Assembly (NCBI GenBank): GCA_034409055.1 | Contig: DAOUMU010000539.1 | Coordinates: forward strand, 1-39,822 | Reading direction: 5' to 3' | DNA: 39,822 nt | DNA from: DAOUMU01 sp034409055 | GTDB lineage: Bacteria > Chloroflexota > Anaerolineae > 4572-78 > J111 | Shown: positions 9,452-18,269 of the stretch, piece by piece | Layout: every line of letters starts with the position of its first letter | How positions within the stretch are numbered: position 1 is the first letter of the stretch | Translations under genes and position numbers: made by a program | Notes under the pieces: model-generated | Told to the model about the DNA's origin: nothing | Database searches by the model: none | Seen by the model: only the letters and a program-made list of their open reading frames with translations

Positions 9452-11605
9452 ATGAAAATATTACTCAAAGTAACAGTTATCATCGTTGCCGTACTGATCG
9501 CCATCAGCCTGTACTTACCCGTTAAGCCACTGCGGGCCCAGGCGCCAATTGAGGAAGTGGCCGGGGAATTGGCTGATGAACCGACGCCTACCCCTGAGGA
9601 TGTCTCGACTGAGGAGTTGGTGGCCACCGCCGGGTTGACCGTAACGGGTGATATCCGCTCCAGAGACATTACCTGGGCAGATCTGGATTATGGCGACCGG
9701 AGACTGAGCACCGATAGCTCGTCTGCCAGGTTTACCTTCGACGTACCGGGTGACCTGGTATTTCTGCCCGGATCCTTTACTAAATTAGTCGTGAGCCACA
9801 CGGGCGGCCAAACGGAGAAAGATGCTACCCTCAGGGTAAATTTAAATGACCACGTGCTGGGTATCGTTCAACTGACCGAAGAGAACGATGATCGTGGCGA
9901 GATTCAACTCGATATCTCCCCAGAGCACCTGAAAACAGGCAGCAACGACCTCAATGTCTCTTTGGCGGCCAGGGACGTGTGTGGCTCTGATGAATTACCG
10001 GCTGAAGCCGTCCTGCATAGCGAAGGGCTCATCCATTTGGAGTATACCATTGTGCCCAGGGAGCCGGACCTGGTTCTGTATCCGGTTCCCTTTTTCGAAC
10101 AGGCATTTGAAACCAGCCTTGTCTATTTTGTCTTGCCTGACTCCCCAACCCCTGACGATATGACGGTAGCCGCCACCATCAGCGCCGGGTTGGGCCGTTA
10201 TTCGCGGGGGGAAATTCAAATTGGGTCTGTTACCCCCGCTGAACTGACCAGCGAGATTCGGGATAACTATAATTTGATCGTCATTGGCCGGCCTGAAACA
10301 AACTCCTTCCTGGCGGAACTGCCTTTGCCTTTGTCGTTAGAACGGGCAAATGTGGCTCCTGATCATGGCATCCTGGAAGAAATCGAGTCTCCCTGGAACC
10401 CCCGCCGGATGGTGCTGGTTGTTACCGGCAAGACCGACGAAGGGATGTTCAAAGCGGGTGCGGCCTTGAACCGCCAAATATTGTTTCCCAGCTTGAAAGG
10501 TCAAGTGGTGATTGTTCAGGCATTGCTCGATCCGCCTGTCGATGAGTTTAACCCACTCCAAATTGACAGGACCTTTGAAGATTTGGGGTATAGTGATCGG
10601 GTCATTTATGGGGCCCGGCCCACCAGCCAGCGTTTTCACTTTTCGATGCCCACTTCCTGGCAGATGTCCGAGAATCCTTCTTTGACGTTGCGTTTCACCC
10701 ACTCCGAGGTGTTGAGTGACTCGATTTCAACCCTGGACGTTGGACTCAATGGTGTGCCGGTCGGTAGCACCTTGCTTGACCATGACAATACTCAGGATGG
10801 CCTGCTGGAGGTAGAGTTACCCAGTTGGTTACTTAGGAGTGGGGGCAACTATATCGAGGTTTTCGTGGATATGGCCATTGCCGGGGGAGATGAGTGTCTG
10901 GATGCCACCTCTCACCAGGCCTGGACCGTCATCAATCGTCACTCAAACCTTCACCTGCCCTATGAATCACAGCCGGTGGAATTGAACCTGGCTAACATGT
11001 TTCAACCATTAACCGATGTGCCTAACTTGGATGACACCTACCTGGCTTTACCCGGAACGTTGAATTCAACCGAGCGGGACGCTCTGCTAAATTTGGCCGT
11101 CCGGTTGGGCGCAGCGGCCAGAGGCAATTACCTGGCCTTACAGGCCGGCTGGGTCGACGAACTGACCGCCGAGCTCAAGCAGAACTATCACATTATCACC
11201 ATCGGCCAGCCCAGCCTCAACCCACTTATCCGCGAAGTTAACGACTCTCTACCTCAACCCTTTGTGCCCGACAGCAATGAGCCTTTGCAGATCCACAACC
11301 CGGCTGTGATCACCTTTGACCCCCAACGTAGTATCGGCTTTGTCCAGTTGTTGGCTTCTCCCTGGAACCCCGATAAGGCCCTCCTAATAGTAACCGGGAC
11401 CGATAGCGAAGGGGTAACGGCCGCTTTCGACCTTTTGGTAAACGAGACTGGCTCATTGAATGGCGACTTAGTAGTAATTGAGGATGAAGAGCTACACAGA
11501 ATTGATACCCGTCCTCTGCGAGCGGAGCGAGTCGTCGAAGATTCGCTGCGTACGGTCCGTCCCGATGCAACGGTGCGTGTGGCCCAGGCTGAACGTTGGT
11601 GGTAG
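9452..11605 (+). CDS. BcsB-like secreted protein (orphan, no C-terminal anchor)
   Basis: A 717-residue exported protein. The signal peptide covers about residues 1-28, with a likely cut at LRAQA. The body has the BcsB plan twice: a carbohydrate-binding jelly-roll (about 75-205, with LRVNLNDHVLGIVQL) plus a flavodoxin-like domain (LIVIGRPETNSFL), then a second jelly-roll (LDVGLNGVPVGSTLL) plus a second flavodoxin-like domain (IITIGQPSLNPLIRE). In cellulose synthase, BcsB guides the glycan outside the membrane and is anchored by a C-terminal helix. Here the protein ends in a charged tail (VRVAQAERWW) with no helix, and no BcsA gene is in the window. The ATG at 9452 is chosen because the signal peptide starts there; a longer frame to 9353 overlaps the upstream gene and spoils the signal. 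Confidence 0.8.
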   Translation: MKILLKVTVIIVAVLIAISLYLPVKPLRAQAPIEEVAGELADEPTPTPEDVSTEELVATAGLTVTGDIRSRDITWADLDYGDRRLSTDSSSARFTFDVPGDLVFLPGSFTKLVVSHTGGQTEKDATLRVNLNDHVLGIVQLTEENDDRGEIQLDISPEHLKTGSNDLNVSLAARDVCGSDELPAEAVLHSEGLIHLEYTIVPREPDLVLYPVPFFEQAFETSLVYFVLPDSPTPDDMTVAATISAGLGRYSRGEIQIGSVTPAELTSEIRDNYNLIVIGRPETNSFLAELPLPLSLERANVAPDHGILEEIESPWNPRRMVLVVTGKTDEGMFKAGAALNRQILFPSLKGQVVIVQALLDPPVDEFNPLQIDRTFEDLGYSDRVIYGARPTSQRFHFSMPTSWQMSENPSLTLRFTHSEVLSDSISTLDVGLNGVPVGSTLLDHDNTQDGLLEVELPSWLLRSGGNYIEVFVDMAIAGGDECLDATSHQAWTVINRHSNLHLPYESQPVELNLANMFQPLTDVPNLDDTYLALPGTLNSTERDALLNLAVRLGAAARGNYLALQAGWVDELTAELKQNYHIITIGQPSLNPLIREVNDSLPQPFVPDSNEPLQIHNPAVITFDPQRSIGFVQLLASPWNPDKALLIVTGTDSEGVTAAFDLLVNETGSLNGDLVVIEDEELHRIDTRPLRAERVVEDSLRTVRPDATVRVAQAERWW

Positions 11606-11828
11606 TTAAACTGTGGGCACACGCAACGCAACCCGTCCTGTGCGTGAAAAAGTAACCGGCCGGATTGTTAAACTTTTACCAAACGTATCATTTAGGGTAT
11701 CATCTCAAAAAGTAGGGGCGAGGCAACTCGGAGCATAGCTTGTTTGCTCCGAAACCCTCAATCCGAGTTGCCTCGCCCCTACCCACCCCGAATTATTGAG
11801 AAGATACCGTTTAGGGGGCTATTGAAAA
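11606..11828. other. intergenic region carrying a palindromic element
   Basis: A 223-base gap between the BcsB-like gene and the lipoprotein gene. Half of it is the palindromic repeat at 11697-11807; the rest shows no gene. The long hairpin could limit read-through into the downstream gene. Confidence 0.6.
11697..11807 (+). repeat. palindromic MITE-like element, copy 1 (~111 bp)
   Basis: The outer ends GTATCATCTCAA (11697-11708) and its near complement (11796-11807, 11 of 12) enclose perfect 21-base inverted arms at 11712-11732 and 11762-11782 (starting GTAGGGGCGAGGCAAC). The 29-base loop contains GGAGCA...TGCTCC. TTTAGG flanks the left end directly and recurs two bases beyond the right end, a possible target duplication. 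A related copy lies at 14491-14603 in opposite orientation. It has no coding capacity. Confidence 0.7.
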
Positions 11829-13460
11829 ATGAAGCGCACTATAGCGCTTAGCCTGATTATGGGCTTACTAATAATTGTTGGGTGCACAAGCTTCACCCAA
11901 AATGACAAGGGGAAAACGTCGTCCACCGCTCCCCCTGTCCCGGCCGTTACCTCAGAGGCAACGGAAGCGCCGCAGGAGTCTTTGGAAGATGTTGGCCCTA
12001 CAGCAGATGAGCCCGCCGCCAGTAGCAGTCTTATCACTGACACCGTGGTGATCCTGATGCCTGGGACCATAGAAACAGTTGATCCCTATTTGATGGCCAC
12101 CCGGTCAGAGAATAGCCTGGCGGCTCATCTGTGGGATACGCTCATCTGGATTAATGACGATCTGGCTCTGGAACCTCGTCTGGCCCAGTCCTGGCGATTG
12201 GTCAACGATACCACCTGGGAGTTTAAATTGAGGCCGGATGTGGTCTTTCACAATGGCGAACCATTTAACGCGACAGCGGTCAAGTTTTCCCTTGAACGCA
12301 CGGCTCAATTGTCGGGAGGCCTGGAAACGTTTGCGGCCGAGGTGGGCTTGCAACGGGTTGAAATCATCGATGACTTCACCGTCCAGTTGATCACGGCTGA
12401 GCCTGACGTGTCTGTGCCCTATCAACTGGCCAGCGTAGAGATGTTACCACCGGGTTACTACAGCCCGGGGGGAGGCGACTTTGCCTCCTTACCGATAGGC
12501 TCAGGTCCCTATCGTTTCCAGCAACAGGCGAGTGATGGTGCTGTGACCCTGGAACCGAATCCAGACTATTGGCAAGCCCCTCCGGTTTGGTCCAGGCTCA
12601 TCTTCCGTCCTGTAGCCGATCCGGTGACTCGGGTCACCCTTCTACTCGATGGGGAGGCTCACCTGGTTTCGGAGTTGTCTCCCGAGTTGATTGCCGCTCT
12701 TGAAACAGAGGATACCCGCCCCGAAGTGATTGAAAGCACCCGGCGTCTGTTGGTTGGTATACGGGCAGATGGCGACGGCCCCCTGAGTGATCCACGAGTC
12801 CGTCAAGCGCTGAATTACGCCGTTGATGTGGATAGTTTGGTCAGTAGCCTGGCCGGCGGCTATGGAGAACGTTACGGCAGTTGGGTCAATCCGCCCCACG
12901 ATTTGGACGCGTTGACTCCCTGGCCCTACGACCCTGATCAGGCCAGGGAGTTATTGGCCGAAGCCGGTTACCCTGACGGGTTTGAAACGACATTGGACAC
13001 ACCGGTGGGTCGTTACGAGCAGGATCAAGCCATTGCCCAGGCAATTGCCGAGCAACTGGCTGCGGTGGGAGTTCGGGTTCAGGTGCAATCCTATGAATGG
13101 TCAGACTACGTGCGTGAGCGGCTGATTCCTAAAGAGACGTCGCCCCTGTTCCTGCTGGGAATGGCTTCGCGGGGAAATGGCCTGGAGGATACCACCAATC
13201 TGGCCGCCGATTTTCCTTTCAATCCTACCTTATGGCGCAATGATGAGTTTGAAGTCCTGGTGGCTGAAGCACGTACCACTTTCAATGCGACCCAACGCCA
13301 AACCCTGCTTGACCAGGCCCAGGCCATTGCCTACGAAGAAGCACCCTGGATTTGGTTGTGGCGACCGTACGATTTTTACGGCGTGGCGGCGTGGTTAGAT
13401 TGGCAGCCTCGGGCTGATGGCCTGATTTATCTGTATCGCGCCCGGGTTTCTGATCAATAA
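11829..13460 (+). CDS. family 5 extracellular solute-binding lipoprotein
   Basis: A 543-residue lipoprotein: a signal with lipobox IVGC (Cys19), a low-complexity linker rich in T, S, P, A and E to about residue 65, then a complete SBP_bac_5 (peptide/nickel/oligosaccharide-type) fold. Hallmarks: TIETVDPYLMATRSENS, RLAQSWRLVNDTTWEFKLRP, VVFHNGEPFNATAVKFSLER, IGSGPYRF, DPRVRQALNYAVDVDSL, and DPDQARELLAEAGYPDGF. Such proteins deliver ligand to an ABC permease, but no permease or ATPase gene is adjacent. The ligand may be a glycan fragment given the context; that is inference. The upstream RBS is weak. Confidence 0.85.
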   Translation: MKRTIALSLIMGLLIIVGCTSFTQNDKGKTSSTAPPVPAVTSEATEAPQESLEDVGPTADEPAASSSLITDTVVILMPGTIETVDPYLMATRSENSLAAHLWDTLIWINDDLALEPRLAQSWRLVNDTTWEFKLRPDVVFHNGEPFNATAVKFSLERTAQLSGGLETFAAEVGLQRVEIIDDFTVQLITAEPDVSVPYQLASVEMLPPGYYSPGGGDFASLPIGSGPYRFQQQASDGAVTLEPNPDYWQAPPVWSRLIFRPVADPVTRVTLLLDGEAHLVSELSPELIAALETEDTRPEVIESTRRLLVGIRADGDGPLSDPRVRQALNYAVDVDSLVSSLAGGYGERYGSWVNPPHDLDALTPWPYDPDQARELLAEAGYPDGFETTLDTPVGRYEQDQAIAQAIAEQLAAVGVRVQVQSYEWSDYVRERLIPKETSPLFLLGMASRGNGLEDTTNLAADFPFNPTLWRNDEFEVLVAEARTTFNATQRQTLLDQAQAIAYEEAPWIWLWRPYDFYGVAAWLDWQPRADGLIYLYRARVSDQ

Positions 13461-13481
13461 GGGTCGAGGAGTTTGGATGGA

Positions 13482-14372
13482 ATGAGGCAACCTGTATCCG
13501 ATATGGAGACTAATTACGTGGTGATAAGCCCCGTGCGCAATGAGGCCACTTTCATTGGCCAAACCGTCGATTCGATGATAGCCCAAACCGTGCGGCCGAG
13601 TGAGTGGATCATTGTGGACGACGGCTCCACCGATGGCACTGCCGATATTGTCTGGACAAAGGGGTCCGGTCATCCCTGGATCCGGCTGATTTCGCGATCT
13701 GACCGGGGGTTTCGCCAACCAGGGGGGGGCGTGGTTGAGGCCTTCAATGAGGGGTACGCCGCTCTGGCCGTTACCGACTTTCAGTTTGTGGTTAAGTTAG
13801 ATGGTGACCTCTCCTTTGATCCCGATTATTTCGAGCGACTGTTAGCCCGATTTACCGCTCAACCTAAGCTAGGGATCGCTGGTGGCAATTGCTATATTCA
13901 AGACGGGGATACTTGGAAGCCCGAAGTCATCGATCCGAGCCATGTACGTGGGGCTACTAAAATGTATCGACGGGCTTGTTTTGAAGCGATTGGTGGTCTG
14001 GTGGCACGTCTAAATTGGGATGGTATAGACGAGTGGCAGGCCCGGGCGCGTGGTTGGCAGGCCCAAGGTTTCTTAGACATACCGCTCTACCACCATCGCC
14101 CTACCGGCGCCGCCAACAAGACCCTTAAGACACGCTTTCAACACGGACGTGCCGCTTATTACATGGGCTATCATCCCCTCTATATGCTTTTTCGGAGTGT
14201 GCGCCGTATGGCTGATCGTCCGTTGGTGTTGGGGGGGGTGAGCTTATTGGGGGGCTATGTCAGTGATTGGCTGCAAGGGCGGGAGCAGATAAACGACCCC
14301 CAAATGATTAGTTTCCTGCGTCAACATCAACTGCAACGTCTGGGCTTAGCTCGCAAACTCGGTACTCAGTAG
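13482..14372 (+). CDS. family 2 glycosyltransferase
   Basis: A GT-A glycosyltransferase of about 296 residues. Seen: YVVISPVRNEATFI, IIVDDGSTDGTADI, the DGD metal motif in VKLDGDLSFDPDYF, a KMYRRACFEAIGG acceptor segment, and a short C-terminal region without clear TM helices. The start is ambiguous: ATG at 13482 has GAGGAG 10 bases upstream and is preferred over TTG 13473 (RBS too close) and ATG 13503. The stop codon lies inside the end of an inverted repeat (14365-14480), so the last residues may be set by that element. Confidence 0.8.
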   Translation: MRQPVSDMETNYVVISPVRNEATFIGQTVDSMIAQTVRPSEWIIVDDGSTDGTADIVWTKGSGHPWIRLISRSDRGFRQPGGGVVEAFNEGYAALAVTDFQFVVKLDGDLSFDPDYFERLLARFTAQPKLGIAGGNCYIQDGDTWKPEVIDPSHVRGATKMYRRACFEAIGGLVARLNWDGIDEWQARARGWQAQGFLDIPLYHHRPTGAANKTLKTRFQHGRAAYYMGYHPLYMLFRSVRRMADRPLVLGGVSLLGGYVSDWLQGREQINDPQMISFLRQHQLQRLGLARKLGTQ

Positions 14373-14480
14373 ATCCAATTTTCAAGCTCAGAGCGGACCA
14401 CAGTCCGCGTTTTGGCCGCTGGACTGTCCCACGGGGAGGCTTCGCACTGGTCCAACTAGAGCAAATTTGGATGTACTGAG
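14365..14480. repeat. palindromic element at the stop codon of the GT2 gene
   Basis: CTCAGTAGATCCAA (14365-14378) is matched in inverted form at 14467-14480 (13 of 14). Inside is a short perfect hairpin GCGGAC-CACA-GTCCGC (14393-14408) followed by GTTTT, which could end transcription. The TAG of the upstream gene is part of the left end. A smaller element with similar ends follows the HD gene at 36098-36143. Confidence 0.45.
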
Positions 14481-14490
14481 ACTTAAACTT

Positions 14491-14603
14491 GTATCCTCTC
14501 CAAAAGTAAGGGCGAGGCAAGTCGGATTGGTAGTGATCGAAGCAAACAAGCCACGCTCCGACTTGCCTTGCCCCTACGTCACCAACAAATTTAAAGAGGA
14601 TAC
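14491..14603 (-). repeat. palindromic MITE-like element, copy 2 (~113 bp)
   Basis: The ends GTATCCTCT (14491-14499) and its perfect complement (14595-14603) enclose 21-base arms at 14506-14526 and 14557-14577 (19 of 21 paired). The loop, read in reverse complement, matches the loop of copy 1 (GGCTTGTTTGCTTCGA against AGCTTGTTTGCTCCGA), so this is the same family in the other orientation. TTAAACTT on the left and TTAAAACTT on the right look like an imperfect target duplication. Confidence 0.7.
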
Positions 14604-14663
14604 TTAAAACTTTACTTTTTGCTAATCGTGTTAAAGATTATTGGTGATAAAAAGGCAGGCTTT

Positions 14664-15884
14664 ATGAAACCCGTCAAAGTTTTAGCGATTTTTGGTACCC
14701 GACCTGAAACCATAAAAATGGGTCCAGTTATTCATAAACTACAACGTTATGGCCGTGAAATAGAAACCAGGGTGGTGGTCACTGGCCAACATCGCTCGAT
14801 GCTGGATCAAATCCTGGAGATTTTTGAGATTAGGCCTGACTATGACCTGGATATCATGCGGGATAATCAATCTTTAACAGACATTACTGTTCGCTCGTTG
14901 CGAGGTTTAGAGTCTGTTTTGCAAATCGAAGATTACGACCTGGTGATGGTACAGGGGGATACAACCACAGCCTTTGTGGGGGCCTTAGCTGCCTTCTATC
15001 GCCGCATCCCGATTGCCCACATTGAGGCTGGCTTACGCACCCGTAACAAATACAACCCCTATCCCGAAGAGATAAATCGCCACTTTATTGACGTATTAGC
15101 CGACTTATGTTTTGCCCCAACGGCTGTATCTAAAAATGCCCTTCTGGCAGAGCGGGTCGATCCCGGGCGCATTCTGGTGACCGGTAATACGGTGATTGAT
15201 GCCTTATTGACCACGGTCAAAGATGATTACAAATTTCAAACGCCCATTTTACGAACAATCGACTTCAGCCAAAAACGCCATACCTTGCTGGTTACGGTTC
15301 ATCGTCGTGAAAATCATGGCGCTCCCCTCAAAGATATTTGCGAAGCTCTGAAGCAGTTGCTGGTCACCCGGTCTGACTTGCAGTTAGTTTTACCGGTTCA
15401 TTTGAATCCGAATGTATACCACACAGTTCATGCTGCTTTGAATGGATTGGAACATGTCTATTTGACCAAACCATTGGATTACCCAGACTTTGTTAACCTG
15501 ATGGCCCGGGCGCACATCATTCTGACCGACTCTGGCGGGGTGCAAGAAGAAGCCCCCTCGTTAGGTAAGCCGGTGTTGGTGATGCGAGAAACAACTGAGC
15601 GCCCGGAAGCTGTTTCAGCCGGTACCGCTCGTCTGGTCGGGACAGCGACGGCCGATATTGTCGCTACCGTTAACCAACTTCTGGATGAACCAGAAGCTTA
15701 CCAACAAATGGCCCAAGCGGTTAATCCTTACGGCGACGGTCAGGCCGCAGAGCGAACCGTACAAGCCATTCGTCACTACTTTAACCTGACGGACACCAAA
15801 CCGGATGAATTTGCCCCGGAACAAACGCTACGCCTGGACCACTATGATAAACTGGAAGTTTCGTATTATTTGGCCAGACAGTGA
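14664..15884 (+). CDS. wecB: UDP-GlcNAc 2-epimerase (non-hydrolysing)
   Basis: A 406-residue cytoplasmic enzyme interconverting UDP-GlcNAc and UDP-ManNAc. Signature stretches are all present: IFGTRPETIKMGPVI, VQGDTTTAF, HIEAGLRT, NPYPEEINRH, GNTVIDALL, VTVHRRENHG, LPVHLNP, LTDSGGVQEEAPSLGKP and VMRETTERPE. The length is close to the usual 370-400, with about 25 extra C-terminal residues. The ATG at 14664 is preferred over an upstream start at 14619 because the fold starts right there. The following gene encodes the ManNAc dehydrogenase, so the pair supplies UDP-ManNAcA. A WbpI-like specificity for a diacetamido sugar cannot be excluded. Confidence 0.92.
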   Translation: MKPVKVLAIFGTRPETIKMGPVIHKLQRYGREIETRVVVTGQHRSMLDQILEIFEIRPDYDLDIMRDNQSLTDITVRSLRGLESVLQIEDYDLVMVQGDTTTAFVGALAAFYRRIPIAHIEAGLRTRNKYNPYPEEINRHFIDVLADLCFAPTAVSKNALLAERVDPGRILVTGNTVIDALLTTVKDDYKFQTPILRTIDFSQKRHTLLVTVHRRENHGAPLKDICEALKQLLVTRSDLQLVLPVHLNPNVYHTVHAALNGLEHVYLTKPLDYPDFVNLMARAHIILTDSGGVQEEAPSLGKPVLVMRETTERPEAVSAGTARLVGTATADIVATVNQLLDEPEAYQQMAQAVNPYGDGQAAERTVQAIRHYFNLTDTKPDEFAPEQTLRLDHYDKLEVSYYLARQ

Positions 15885-15934
15885 GCCAGATGGTTTATTT
15901 GTGACCATTAAGGAACCAGGAGTGACATCCTCTT

Positions 15935-17215
15935 ATGGAAAACAAATTAGAAATAGACTCCAAGATTTGTGTGTTAGGTTTGGGATATATTGGTTTACCG
16001 ACTGCCAGTATGTTTGCCATTCATGGTTTCTGGGTGATTGGTGTAGACGTAAACCCGGAAACAGTTGATATCATTAATAAAGGCGGCACCCATATTCAAG
16101 AGCCTGATCTGGACACGATGGTGAGAGCAGCGACCTTTTCAGGTCACTTAGCAGCTCGTTCCATCCCAGAGCCGGCCGACGTTTTTATTATTGCTGTTCC
16201 TACTCCTATTACCCAAGATAAACGGGCTGACCTCAGCGCGGTTATTGCCGCTTCAGAATCTATCGTTCCTTTCTTGAGGGAAGGAAATCTGGTCATTCTA
16301 GAATCGACCGTACCGCCGGGTACGACTCGTAATGTGGTTGTGCCTATTATGGAGCGTTCTGGTTTAAAGGCGGGCCTAGATTTTCAGGTTGTTCATGCCC
16401 CAGAACGGGTTTTGCCTGGCCGGATCATGACCGAATTGGTTCAAAATGATCGTATCTTGGGGGGAATTGATCAGAAATCGGCTGAACGTAGCCGGGAGCT
16501 TTACCGTAAATTTGTAACGGGTAATATTTATTTAACCGATGCGACCACCGCCGAAATGGTCAAACTGGTTGAGAACACCTACCGGGATGTCAATATTGCC
16601 CTGGCCAATGAGTTGGCCCGCATCAGCAGCCAGCTTAAAATCAATGTGTGGGAGGTCATAGAGCTGGCTAATAAACATCCTCGGGTTAATATTTTGCAGC
16701 CAGGACCGGGAGTGGGGGGTCATTGTATAGCCGTTGATCCCTGGTTTATTGTAGAGCGTTCTCCAGGCGAAGCCCGGCTTATTAATTTGGCTCGGGCAAC
16801 CAACGATCAAATGCCGGCCCATGTGGGTCAGGCCATTATGAAAATGCTGGACGAAATCAGCCATCCGGTCGTTGCTGTCCTGGGGATGGCCTACAAAGCG
16901 AACGTGGATGATGTCAGAGAGAGCCCCTCCCTTAAAGTCGTAGATTACCTCAGAGAAGCTGGCTGTGAGATTAAAATTCATGACCCTTATGTCCATCCCC
17001 ATACCAGTTTGGAAGAGGTTGTAACCGGGGCTGATTGCCTGGCCTTACTGGTAGACCATCGAGATTATTTGAATTTAGACCCAGGTATGTTCTCAGAAAA
17101 GATGAGAAATAAATATATCTTCTCTGCCAGAAAATTTGGCTTTACTGAAGCCTGGTTTGAGGCTGGCTTTACGGTGAAACAATTAGGAAATGGGACGTCA
17201 ATCATTTTTAATTAA
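15935..17215 (+). CDS. wecC: UDP-N-acetyl-D-mannosamine dehydrogenase
   Basis: A 426-residue NAD-dependent UDP-sugar 6-dehydrogenase making UDP-ManNAcA. Rossmann start VLGLGYIGLPTASMF, then IHIQEPDLD-like THIQEPDLD, IAVPTPI, ILESTVPPGTT, APERVLPGRIM, AEMVKLVENTYRDVNIA, and the catalytic-Cys motif HPRVNILQPGPGVGGHC followed by IAVDPWFIV. The last two stretches follow the WecC subgroup closely rather than UDP-glucose dehydrogenases. It lies 50 bases after wecB, but the AGGAG is about 12 bases from the ATG, a longer spacing than usual. Confidence 0.92.
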   Translation: MENKLEIDSKICVLGLGYIGLPTASMFAIHGFWVIGVDVNPETVDIINKGGTHIQEPDLDTMVRAATFSGHLAARSIPEPADVFIIAVPTPITQDKRADLSAVIAASESIVPFLREGNLVILESTVPPGTTRNVVVPIMERSGLKAGLDFQVVHAPERVLPGRIMTELVQNDRILGGIDQKSAERSRELYRKFVTGNIYLTDATTAEMVKLVENTYRDVNIALANELARISSQLKINVWEVIELANKHPRVNILQPGPGVGGHCIAVDPWFIVERSPGEARLINLARATNDQMPAHVGQAIMKMLDEISHPVVAVLGMAYKANVDDVRESPSLKVVDYLREAGCEIKIHDPYVHPHTSLEEVVTGADCLALLVDHRDYLNLDPGMFSEKMRNKYIFSARKFGFTEAWFEAGFTVKQLGNGTSIIFN

Positions 17216-17230
17216 TCCTCTTAAGATAAA

Positions 17231-18256
17231 ATGACAATGAATATTTGGATTGATTTGGCCAATTCACCCCATGTGCTCTTTTTTGTACCGATTATCAAAA
17301 TTTTAGAGGACAGAAAACATCAATTATTTATTACGACGCGTCACTTTGCCGAAACCGTGCCTTTGGCTGATCGATACGGATTGGCTCACACCATTACCGG
17401 TCGCCATGGGGGAAAAGGCTTAGTAGGCAAAGCCCTATCAGTGCTGCGGCAGACAATCAATTCAATGGCTTATGTCAGGGGAAAGAAAATAGATTTGGCC
17501 GTCAGTCATAACTCCAATACCCAGGCCCTGGCGGCTCGTATGCTCAATATCCCCATGGTTACCATCATGGATTATGAGTATCAGCCAGCCAACCATATCA
17601 ACTTTCGCTTGGCCACTAAAGTCATTGTTCCCCGCTTTTTTTCGGATGACGCGCTTAAAAAATATGGTGCTTCCCCGGAACGGGTTGATAAATATGAGGG
17701 TATCAAAGAAGATGTTTACCTGTCTAACTTTCAGCCTGATCCCAGCTTTCGCCGGCAGTTGAAGATATCAGATGATAAGATTTTGGTCACGATGCGGCCT
17801 CCGGCTACCGGGGCTAATTATCATCGTTTCGAGAATCCCTTTTTTGATGAGTTGCTCAAACACGTTATCTCTACACCGAATAGCTTTGTTGTTCTGCTAC
17901 CTCGTCGGACCGACCAACGAGATTACTATAGCACCTTGACTTACGACAATCTGTTTATTCCTGACAGGCCACTGGATGGTCCCAATCTCGTTTACCATTC
18001 CGATTTGATGATTAGCGCTGGGGGTACCATGAACCGTGAGGCCACTGTGTTGGGGACACCGGTGTACACCGTATTTGGGGGCACATTAGGCAACGTTGAT
18101 CAATATCTAATTGGGGCCGGTAAAATGGTTCAGATCAAAACCGCAGCCGATTTACCCCAGGTGTCGCTAAAAAAGAAGGAAAGCTATCGGATAAATAGTA
18201 ATGAACAGGTTGTTAAATCTATTGTTGAAAAGATATTGGAGGCAAAATCAAGGTAG
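17231..18256 (+). CDS. DUF354 family protein, GT-B-like
   Basis: A 341-residue protein matching the DUF354 family: MNIWIDLANSPHVLFF at the start, a RHFAETVPLADRYG segment, SHNSNTQALAARMLNIP, IMDYEYQPANHI, and a GT-B-like C-terminal part with SAGGTMNREATVLGTPVYT. Members resemble UDP-GlcNAc 2-epimerase/MurG-type folds and often sit in archaeal and bacterial glycan loci; the activity is not established. It starts 15 bases after wecC and is clearly co-transcribed. The second Met at 17237 is an equally possible start. A glycosyltransferase role is the simplest inference. Confidence 0.75.
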   Translation: MTMNIWIDLANSPHVLFFVPIIKILEDRKHQLFITTRHFAETVPLADRYGLAHTITGRHGGKGLVGKALSVLRQTINSMAYVRGKKIDLAVSHNSNTQALAARMLNIPMVTIMDYEYQPANHINFRLATKVIVPRFFSDDALKKYGASPERVDKYEGIKEDVYLSNFQPDPSFRRQLKISDDKILVTMRPPATGANYHRFENPFFDELLKHVISTPNSFVVLLPRRTDQRDYYSTLTYDNLFIPDRPLDGPNLVYHSDLMISAGGTMNREATVLGTPVYTVFGGTLGNVDQYLIGAGKMVQIKTAADLPQVSLKKKESYRINSNEQVVKSIVEKILEAKSR

Positions 18257-18269
18257 CTTTGGCCGCCCT

